This document shows, one piece after another, positions 6,962-11,692 of a stretch of 11,692 nucleotides of DNA. The stretch's first letter is position 1; the number at the start of each line of letters is the position of its first letter. The stretch is from Bdellovibrionales bacterium RBG_16_40_8 (GTDB taxonomy: Bacteria > Bdellovibrionota > Bdellovibrionia > Bdellovibrionales > UBA1609). The position numbers and the translations under genes are program-made. Below the pieces are notes generated by a model. It did no database searches and was not told the origin of the DNA. It was given only the letters and a program-made list of their open reading frames with translations. The stretch is taken from positions 1-11,692 of the forward strand of contig MEPT01000013.1 of NCBI GenBank assembly GCA_001769925.1, in the 5' to 3' direction.

Positions 6962-7813
6962 ATGAAATTAGCAAAAAGACACATTCTCACCACACTTTTT
7001 TTGACACTTTTTTTAACAGCCTGCAGTGGTGGATTAGCAGATTTGGCAGAAAAAATACTCTATCCTTTTGACAACGTTAATAAAAATTATCAAGTCCCAG
7101 AAAATCCTCCTGAAAATCTATATCAAGTAACTTTCAATGTGCCTGCAACTGACGGTTCAACTATGTCAATTCACTCGTGGGTGTACAATACGCAAAATTT
7201 AAATGCTCGCACCTTTGTTTATTTTCACGGCAATGGTGAAAACCTTCAAGCTCTATACCAATACAATTTTATTGGCGTTCTTAAACAACTTGGGGTTCAC
7301 TTTATAATAATTGATTATCCAGGTCTGGGCCGAAGTCAGGGTGTGCCCAATCAAGAAAACCTAGTTAACTCTGCACTCGCGGCTATTGACTGGGCTAAAG
7401 AAAAGCACCCTGGCTCAACACTTATTGTCTGGGGACGCTCTCTCGGTGCTGCGGTGGCAACCCTTGCAACTTCACGCCGCTCAGATATTGTCGACGGCCT
7501 TATTATTACTTCAGGGTGGAATAATTTTCTTGCTGTTGCGAAAGATAAAACAAGTCTCGCCAATAGCATTCCAAAAAGTTGGACAGAGCAAAATCGCTAT
7601 GACTCAGCAGCAGCAGCTGCAATGATTAACCTGCCTGTACTTATTCATCATGGCGTAAACGACAAAACCATACCGATAAAATTTGGCCGGACTCTTTTTC
7701 ATAGCTTTCCTGCAGAGGTTAACCCAACTATGAAAGAAATTGCCGGTAAAGATCACAATGACATTTTTACCGTTCAAAGCGTCTGGCAAGATATAAAATC
7801 ATTTATGAATTAA
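6962..7813 (+). CDS. Lipoprotein alpha/beta hydrolase (ABHD13/17-, BEM46-like)
   Basis: A 283-residue predicted serine hydrolase, perhaps an esterase or thioesterase, tethered to the membrane. Residues 1-20 are a lipoprotein signal with lipobox LTAC; Cys21 is the lipidated residue. Ser follows at +2, so outer-membrane sorting is expected. The catalytic core begins with oxyanion-hole motif HGNGEN (89-94), then 'DYPGLGRS' (118-125). The nucleophile Ser160 lies in GRSLG (158-162), the acid is probably Asp234 in HHGVNDKTIP, and the base is His265 in KDHND. All triad members are in the usual order and spacing, and the length is normal. The start is supported by GAGG upstream of the ATG at 6962, and a TATAAT lies 83 bases upstream. 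The next gene is 169 bases downstream with a possible weak terminator between, so it is probably monocistronic. The substrate cannot be told from sequence. Confidence 0.9.
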   Translation: MKLAKRHILTTLFLTLFLTACSGGLADLAEKILYPFDNVNKNYQVPENPPENLYQVTFNVPATDGSTMSIHSWVYNTQNLNARTFVYFHGNGENLQALYQYNFIGVLKQLGVHFIIIDYPGLGRSQGVPNQENLVNSALAAIDWAKEKHPGSTLIVWGRSLGAAVATLATSRRSDIVDGLIITSGWNNFLAVAKDKTSLANSIPKSWTEQNRYDSAAAAAMINLPVLIHHGVNDKTIPIKFGRTLFHSFPAEVNPTMKEIAGKDHNDIFTVQSVWQDIKSFMN

Positions 7814-7835
7814 TCTACACATAACATCGTGTAAA

Positions 7836-7864
7836 AATTACCAAAATTTATGTAATTGTTTTTA
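7836..7864 (+). terminator. Possible AT-rich terminator after the hydrolase gene
   Basis: AATTAC (7836-7841) pairs with GTAATT (7852-7857) around a 10-base loop, followed by GTTTTTA. The pairing is mostly A-U, so termination would be weak. Confidence 0.35.
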
Positions 7865-7971
7865 TTCGTAATCTTAGGGTTTCCTTTTTAAATTCATGAC
7901 AGTACATTTCAATCACTTAACACGAGTTAAAAAATATAAACAAACCCACTTCTTAATCGGAGTGAAAAAAA

Positions 7972-7986
7972 ATGGAGGAAAAATGA
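7972..7986 (+). other. Four-codon leader ORF (MEEK) overlapping the next start codon
   Basis: ATG GAG GAA AAA TGA. It has its own GGAG at 7959-7962, nine bases before its ATG, and its stop overlaps the ATG of the following gene (ATGA). The ribosome site GGAGG of the following gene lies inside it. It may be chance in a purine-rich leader, or a translational coupling device. Confidence 0.3.
7974..7978 (+). promoter_or_regulatory. Ribosome binding site fixing the start at 7983
   Basis: GGAGG four bases before the ATG at 7983. The same frame is open from an ATG at 7896, but that ATG has no ribosome site. The shorter start also places a proper signal peptide at the very N-terminus. Confidence 0.8.
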
Positions 7987-8699
7987 GAAAAGTCATAATA
8001 TCAGCTCTGGTATTAATCGGAGCTACATATGCACAAGCTGGGTCAGTTGAAAACTTGACAGACGGCATGAGCAATATTTCAAAAGGTTTAGTTGGGGCTT
8101 CTTCAACTACAATCAAAGCAGTAAGAGGATCAGTTCTATATTCTGCTGACAAAATAGGACAAAGCGCTACAGCATTATACAACACTAGCGTATTTGTAAT
8201 TCATCACCCACTTCAAGCTTCTGACAGCGTTCTCGACGGATCTAAAAACGCTATCACATGGACTTTAGATAAATCAGGCGACATAGTTGTTATGACATTT
8301 GATGGCTCAAAAGTTTTCATTCATAACCCAATTGATGCAACATCAAACGCAATCGCCGCTTCTGGTGATGCCATAGGTCAGGCCATCGAAGTTACTATCG
8401 ATGCGTCTGGTAGAGTGATTACCGCTTCTGGCACATATTTGCAAAACACCTACGGTGATGACATGCAGCTAGTTACAGCTGGCTCTGGTGAAATTTACAC
8501 CGTAACTGAAGGTTCAGTTGTGTTTGTGTTTAATAAATCAGGAGCAGCTATGCGCTACGTTGGCAACTTGGCAACTGACATTGCTATCGGTTCTCTAGAA
8601 GGCAGCAAACAGCTTAAAAACGCTTTAATAACAATTGCGCTTAGCCCCGCAGCTTCTTTTGAAGCTTCAAAAGAGCACGGCAAACAAAGAAAAAACTAG
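7983..8699 (+). CDS. Secreted repetitive beta-rich protein, unknown function
   Basis: A 238-residue protein not recognised as a named family. Residues 1-19 are a clear Sec signal peptide (MRKVIISALVLIGATYAQA, cut before Gly20). The mature part is rich in Ser, Gly, Ala, Thr and Val and appears built from degenerate repeats of about 40 residues. 'VFVIHHPLQASDSVL' (70-84) is echoed by 'VFIHNPIDATSNAI' (111-124). 'DKSGDIVVMTFDGSK' (96-110) is echoed by 'DASGRVITASGTYL' (140-153), and 'NKSGAAMRYVG' follows at 184-194. There is no cysteine and no membrane helix beyond a mildly hydrophobic 'ALITIALSP' near the end, and the tail is basic (KEHGKQRKN). This suits a periplasmic or surface protein with a repeated strand-turn fold. 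It appears to be its own unit: a purine-rich leader with a strong ribosome site, and a strong terminator after the stop. No enzymatic motif is visible. Confidence 0.8.
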   Translation: MRKVIISALVLIGATYAQAGSVENLTDGMSNISKGLVGASSTTIKAVRGSVLYSADKIGQSATALYNTSVFVIHHPLQASDSVLDGSKNAITWTLDKSGDIVVMTFDGSKVFIHNPIDATSNAIAASGDAIGQAIEVTIDASGRVITASGTYLQNTYGDDMQLVTAGSGEIYTVTEGSVVFVFNKSGAAMRYVGNLATDIAIGSLEGSKQLKNALITIALSPAASFEASKEHGKQRKN

Positions 8700-8715
8700 T
8701 TAAAAGATAGTTTGA

Positions 8716-8749
8716 GTCCTTTAAGGATTTAAAATATTTTAAAAAGGAC
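8716..8749 (+). other. Alternative stem competing with the terminator
   Basis: GTCCTTT (8716-8722) can pair with AAAGGAC (8743-8749). Inside it, the near-palindrome TTTAAAATATTTTAAA (8728-8743) can form its own hairpin. The outer pairing uses GAC at 8747-8749, which are also the first bases of the terminator stem, so the two structures exclude each other. Confidence 0.35.
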
Positions 8750-8771
8750 CGCAGCAATGCGGTCTTTTTTT
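8747..8771 (+). terminator. Strong intrinsic terminator
   Basis: GACCGCA (8747-8753) and TGCGGTC (8758-8764) form a perfect 7-bp stem with the stable tetraloop GCAA, followed directly by seven T (8765-8771). It ends the transcript of the repetitive secreted protein and isolates the DUF2145 gene, whose ATG is only 28 bases further on. Confidence 0.93.
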
Positions 8772-8799
8772 ACTTAGAGATTTTTTTATTGGAGAATTT

Positions 8800-10029
8800 A
8801 TGAAATTAAATTTCAGTAAAATGATAAATAAATTTGCCGTTACATTATTTTTCTTCTTAGCCATTACAAAAAGTTACGCAGGCGGGTGTCGCTTAACAGA
8901 CGTAACAATGTCAAAAGTTCTTGCTTCTAAATATATGGGCGGTTTAATTCGCGAGAAGATTACTGAAGTTGAAACTGCGATGAAACAAAAAGGGCAAACT
9001 CTCGATGCCGTATTTGTCGCGCGTAAAGGCGAAAGCCTACGCGGCCTTACTCGTATAAAAGATAATCCTAAAATTAAACTGCAACAATATCTAGATAATT
9101 TATCTGAAAAAGCCATTCGGTACGGCGAAGAATTATCTCGTGATCCAGAAAACGCCGACCCTAACAACATTGGCAGGCCAACAATACCAGACGAACTGCG
9201 AATTAAAGAAAAGTTAGAATATTCGCATATCGGTATTTATGTCAGACGTAAGCCAACAATACCAGACGCAAAAGATTGGAATTTTGTAATACATCTACTT
9301 GCTGAATGTGATGAAAATATTAATAGATACGGAGATTCAGAAATATTTTTTGATGCCTTAGATCGCTTTTTTTGGGATACAAAAATATTAGGTAAAAAAA
9401 CTAGCAACAAAGCTTTGATAGTTGTACCAACACATGAGGTTCAAGATCGCCTCAATCGCCTTGTTAACGACATTCCGATATTTGATGTTGGTGGCCTACA
9501 CGAGCCGACATACAACGTAGTTGCAACTCCGTTTACATTACGAGATCCTAAATATAAGAAAAGACAGGCACCTGATTTTCATCAATTAAAAGATCAAAAT
9601 TCAAATCAGTGGCCTCTTGAAATGTTGGCTGCTGCTATGCGACCCTATAGAGAAATAGTAAATAGACAACAGGCTCAAGATTTTCTTATGCTCACAAACT
9701 ATAGGCCATCAATTGTAACTCCCGTAGGATTTAAAGAGTCAATTGCTTGCTCGCTTAAACGCGGTAAAATTTTTGGCCGCAAACTTTGGGATGCATCTAA
9801 TTTAATTAATTGCGACGACCAGGTTTTTAAACGTGAGCGCATATATCAGCTGATAACAGTTCATTCGCTTATTGAGTATATGAAGCAAACAAACACGATT
9901 GCTCGTGATATAAATGATTCTAATAAACTTGCAATTTATGAAGTTGAAGCTTCAAAACAGAAACTCGATGAACTAGACGAAGCCGGCAAAATACTTGGCT
10001 CCGTCCTCGAAAAAAAAAGCACGCCGTAA
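8800..10029 (+). CDS. Exported DUF2145-family protein
   Basis: A 409-residue protein with a Sec signal peptide (hydrophobic 12-23, likely cleaved after SYA at 27). The body matches the DUF2145 pattern: 'EYSHIGIYVR' (140-149), 'FVIHLLAEC' (162-170), 'FFDALDRFFWD' (183-193), 'YNVVATPF' (238-245), the hallmark 'DQNSNQWPLEMLAAAM' (265-280), 'QAQDFLMLTNYRPS' (291-304) and 'ITVHSLIEYM' (352-361). The family's biochemical function is not established to my knowledge; an envelope location is expected. Compared with the compact pattern I remember, there are extra segments around 113-140 and 151-158, both containing PTIPD, and a charged extension after about 365 that may be helical. The start is supported by GGAG five bases before the ATG at 8800. 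The promoter must lie in or before the preceding terminator, which ends 28 bases upstream. No clear terminator follows. Confidence 0.88.
   Translation: MKLNFSKMINKFAVTLFFFLAITKSYAGGCRLTDVTMSKVLASKYMGGLIREKITEVETAMKQKGQTLDAVFVARKGESLRGLTRIKDNPKIKLQQYLDNLSEKAIRYGEELSRDPENADPNNIGRPTIPDELRIKEKLEYSHIGIYVRRKPTIPDAKDWNFVIHLLAECDENINRYGDSEIFFDALDRFFWDTKILGKKTSNKALIVVPTHEVQDRLNRLVNDIPIFDVGGLHEPTYNVVATPFTLRDPKYKKRQAPDFHQLKDQNSNQWPLEMLAAAMRPYREIVNRQQAQDFLMLTNYRPSIVTPVGFKESIACSLKRGKIFGRKLWDASNLINCDDQVFKRERIYQLITVHSLIEYMKQTNTIARDINDSNKLAIYEVEASKQKLDELDEAGKILGSVLEKKSTP
9177..9193 (+). repeat. 17-bp direct repeat, copy 1
   Basis: GCCAACAATACCAGACG, identical to the copy at 9252-9268. The copies are 75 bases (25 codons) apart, in the same frame, and each encodes PTIPD within the DUF2145 protein. 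Confidence 0.9.
9252..9268 (+). repeat. 17-bp direct repeat, copy 2
   Basis: Second identical copy of GCCAACAATACCAGACG. The flanking codons differ, so only this core is duplicated. Confidence 0.9.
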
Positions 10030-10252
10030 CCTTACCCCCCAGTTTGATTTGATTTGATTATTGAATTTTCAAATTTTGCGGCGAGCTGGGCGAAGGGCGT
10101 GCAACCCCATCAGTAATATATAATCATAATTACCATGTTTTAAAACGTACTGTGATCTATTCTCCACGGTTTGTTTCTGTCAATAACCAAAAAAAATACA
10201 TAAAAAACTGACCAATTTTGAGATTTAATTTTTAAAATCTTGATGGCTCTAC
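10030..10252. other. Convergent intergenic region
   Basis: 223 bases between the DUF2145 gene and the minus-strand methyltransferase-like gene. It contains a three-copy TTTGA run (10043-10057), the palindrome GTTTTAAAAC, and an AT-rich stem AGATTT/AAATCT near 10220-10242. None has both a GC stem and a T-run, so no confident terminator is called. No coding frame or RNA gene is visible. Confidence 0.5.
10043..10057 (+). repeat. Short tandem repeat, TTTGA x 3
   Basis: Three perfect copies of a 5-bp unit, 14 bases after the DUF2145 stop. Non-coding and probably of no consequence. Confidence 0.8.
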
Positions 10253-10906
10253 CTAACTACGCACAAACTCAATTTGATGTTCTTCTAGTCTTGTAAGACG
10301 CCAGGGGAATTCTTTTTTATCTTTCACGTCAGTGAAGAGCTCGCCTGTTAAATGATCTATAAACTCATTAGGTTTTTTTAGATTTCGCGAATAACGATCG
10401 TGATAAGAAGCCATACAGTGATGCTTAATTTCTTCATGTAATACTTTAGCTAAACGGCGCATATAGTCTTCTACATTGACACCTTTTTTTTCTCGTAAAA
10501 TTACTGGCAGTTGCCCTAGTACATTACAAAATAAAAAAACTGAGTTAGGAAAAGCCAAAAAAAGCCCACGCAATTTTTCAGGATTAGGCGGATTATCAGA
10601 AAGACTAAAATAATCTTGCCTCACTAAGCGCGCCCCACAATGAAAGCGCGCCTCAAACATTGCATATGCTAGTGGGTCAGGCTCGATTACAATAATATTT
10701 CTAAATTGCGAAATAAACGATTGTGATAGCGTATACCCTGCGTTTGGCCCAATAAGAACAAGGGTTTGTCGTTTATTTAAATCTAAATCTTTTACCCAAT
10801 CATTAAGCCATATTTCAACAAACTCACAAAAAGGTCGCCATCTTTTTCTGTGCCAAAAAGCTCTTAAGTGGTATTTTAATCCACCAGTGTTATTTAAAAG
10901 CACCAT
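10253..10906 (-). CDS. Rossmann-like protein resembling a SAM-dependent methyltransferase
   Basis: A 217-residue, probably cytoplasmic protein without signal or membrane helix. The centre resembles a class I methyltransferase fold. 'TLVLIGPNAGYTL' (48-60) sits where motif I binds SAM. 'NIIVIEPDPLAYAMFEARF' (70-88) ends a second strand with an acidic residue (Glu75) that would hold the ribose. 'RLVRQDYFSL' (93-102) and 'SVFLFCNVLGQLP' (122-134) would be the later strands. The C-terminal half has a His-rich stretch 'EEIKHHCMASYHDRY' (158-172). Motif I lacks the usual GxGxG (GPNAG here), so the ligand is uncertain. It starts inside the 3' end of the kinase gene (13-base overlap), with AAAGG four bases before the ATG at 10906, so the two are probably translationally coupled. 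I do not recognise the exact family. Confidence 0.65.
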   Translation of the reverse strand: MVLLNNTGGLKYHLRAFWHRKRWRPFCEFVEIWLNDWVKDLDLNKRQTLVLIGPNAGYTLSQSFISQFRNIIVIEPDPLAYAMFEARFHCGARLVRQDYFSLSDNPPNPEKLRGLFLAFPNSVFLFCNVLGQLPVILREKKGVNVEDYMRRLAKVLHEEIKHHCMASYHDRYSRNLKKPNEFIDHLTGELFTDVKDKKEFPWRLTRLEEHQIEFVRS

Positions 10907-11692
10907 GTGCCTTTTTTCGCTATAATAAATTCAGATATATTACCTTCATCTTGTCTGTCGTCTTGTCTGTCGTCTTGTCTGTCGTCCGGCCATAGGCTAA
11001 GCACGTAACCGCCGCCGCCAGATCCTGTAGGCTTAACGGCAATTGCCCCTGAATTTTGTAACTCACGCATATGTTGATCGAGCTCTCCCTCACATAGATC
11101 CCAATTATAAAAACACTCTCTTGCTTGATTAATAGACTTAGCTAATAGTGAAAAGCCATCGGTTTTATTAAGTTGTAATGCCTTCTCAGCTTTTTCTACA
11201 GCCTCACGCATTTGCTGATCTATTTTCTCTCCTAAACTTGACGATCTAGCCCAAAGCCTACTAACTTTATTTACGCAATCAGAGGTCACCCCTCTTTTAC
11301 CAGAAAATGTCAAAAGAAGCTTAGGTCGCCAGCTAAGTTTAAGCGGATATCTTTCACCACCACGCATGAAACGAAGCCCAACTCCCTCTAAAGCAACAGC
11401 AATATCTACACCACTACTTTCACCATGAAAAAGGCTCTCTAGTTGTCGTGAAAATTCGTAAATATGACTATTGTTAATCCAATTCTTATAAGCAAAAAAA
11501 CTCGCTATACCTACGCACAAAGCAGCCGATGCTCCAAGGCCAGCACCAATTGGTAGCGAACTATCAATAGCAAACTTACCAGTTAATTCAGCACGTGACC
11601 TCTTAACTTTTTGCAAGGCACTTTCGATAACCCCCCAAACAACCAATTTTAATTCTTCGCCTTTATCGCCACAAAAATTAAGCTGTAACGGA
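10894..11692 (-). CDS. Mevalonate-kinase-like GHMP kinase, N-terminus outside window
   Basis: Predicted cytoplasmic kinase that phosphorylates mevalonate in isoprenoid synthesis. The frame stays open to the window edge, so the start is missing; 265 residues are visible. They show GHMP motif 2, 'LPIGAGLGASAALCVG' (visible 46-61), the phosphate-binding loop. 'HGESSGVD' (89-96) resembles the mevalonate kinase HGxxSGxD, whose Asp is the catalytic base. Motif 3 is 'KPTGSGGGGYVLSLW' (220-234). The lost N-terminus should hold the 'PGKxxLxGEH' motif. Soon after motif 3 comes DDRQDDRQDDRQDEG, encoded by a perfect 12-bp tandem repeat, and the protein ends 15 residues later. Other GHMP members (phosphomevalonate kinase, diphosphomevalonate decarboxylase) are possible, but HGxxSGxD favours mevalonate kinase. 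A TTG at 11646 is not needed as a start because homologous sequence continues upstream. It overlaps the methyltransferase-like gene by 13 bases. Confidence 0.8.
   Translation of the reverse strand, partial: PLQLNFCGDKGEELKLVVWGVIESALQKVKRSRAELTGKFAIDSSLPIGAGLGASAALCVGIASFFAYKNWINNSHIYEFSRQLESLFHGESSGVDIAVALEGVGLRFMRGGERYPLKLSWRPKLLLTFSGKRGVTSDCVNKVSRLWARSSSLGEKIDQQMREAVEKAEKALQLNKTDGFSLLAKSINQARECFYNWDLCEGELDQHMRELQNSGAIAVKPTGSGGGGYVLSLWPDDRQDDRQDDRQDEGNISEFIIAKKGTWCF
10949..10984 (-). repeat. Coding tandem repeat, 12 bp x 3
   Basis: Three identical copies of TCTTGTCTGTCG (plus-strand reading), adding Asp-Asp-Arg-Gln units to the kinase. The unit is a multiple of three, so changes in copy number would not break the frame. 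Confidence 0.97.

Noticed and set aside
7896..7982. N-terminal extension of the secreted repeat protein from the ATG at 7896
   Set aside because: It has no ribosome site, and it would bury the signal peptide 29 residues inside the protein.
7953..8022. Two copies of TTAATCGGAG 60 bases apart
   Set aside because: A 10-bp match with unrelated flanks, the second copy being inside the signal peptide codons; likely chance.
11644..11646. TTG start giving a complete 250-residue kinase
   Set aside because: The frame is open to the window edge, and the first conserved GHMP motif would be missing; the gene is simply cut by the window.
1..11692. CRISPR arrays, tRNA or rRNA genes, insertion sequences or prophage parts
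   Set aside because: No spaced identical repeats, cloverleaf-like sequences, transposase motifs or terminal inverted repeats were seen.

Overview
The window is an AT-rich stretch of a Gram-negative bacterial chromosome. Several products carry Sec signal peptides, one has a lipoprotein signal, and there is a periplasmic c-type cytochrome and a FecR-like envelope protein. A mevalonate-kinase-like gene, unusual outside groups such as myxobacteria, Legionella/Coxiella and some Bdellovibrio-like lineages, together with exported proteins of no recognised family, suggests a delta-like or Bdellovibrionota-type organism. That placement is tentative. Most of the window is ordinary chromosome; no mobile element, CRISPR array, tRNA or rRNA was found.

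Left part (1-1163): on the minus strand a decayed PD-(D/E)XK-type nuclease gene (one homopolymer frameshift, one large internal deletion and a lost C-terminus) runs into a di-haem cytochrome c. The dead gene's last stop overlaps the cytochrome ATG (ATGA), and the cytochrome's ribosome site lies inside the remnant.

Centre-left (1164-6711): a 704-residue membrane-anchored FecR/Ig-like-repeat protein on the plus strand faces, tail to tail, a membrane-bound class III adenylate cyclase on the minus strand. Upstream of the cyclase on the minus strand are a TerC-family metal exporter and a small basic, tyrosine-rich protein of unknown function. A strong intrinsic terminator stands between that small gene and terC, only about 27 bases before terC's ATG.

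Centre-right (6962-10029): three plus-strand genes, each apparently its own unit and each exported: a lipoprotein alpha/beta hydrolase, a repetitive beta-rich secreted protein, and a DUF2145 protein. A strong terminator separates the last two.

Right end (10253-11692): on the minus strand, a mevalonate-kinase-like GHMP kinase, cut at its N-terminus by the window edge, overlaps by 13 bases a small Rossmann-like protein resembling a SAM-dependent methyltransferase. The kinase carries a perfect 3 x 12-bp in-frame tandem repeat near its C-terminus.

No clearly new multi-gene system can be demonstrated. The best leads are the nuclease pseudogene joined to the cytochrome, the coding tandem repeat in the kinase, the kinase-coupled methyltransferase-like protein, and the three unrecognised proteins.
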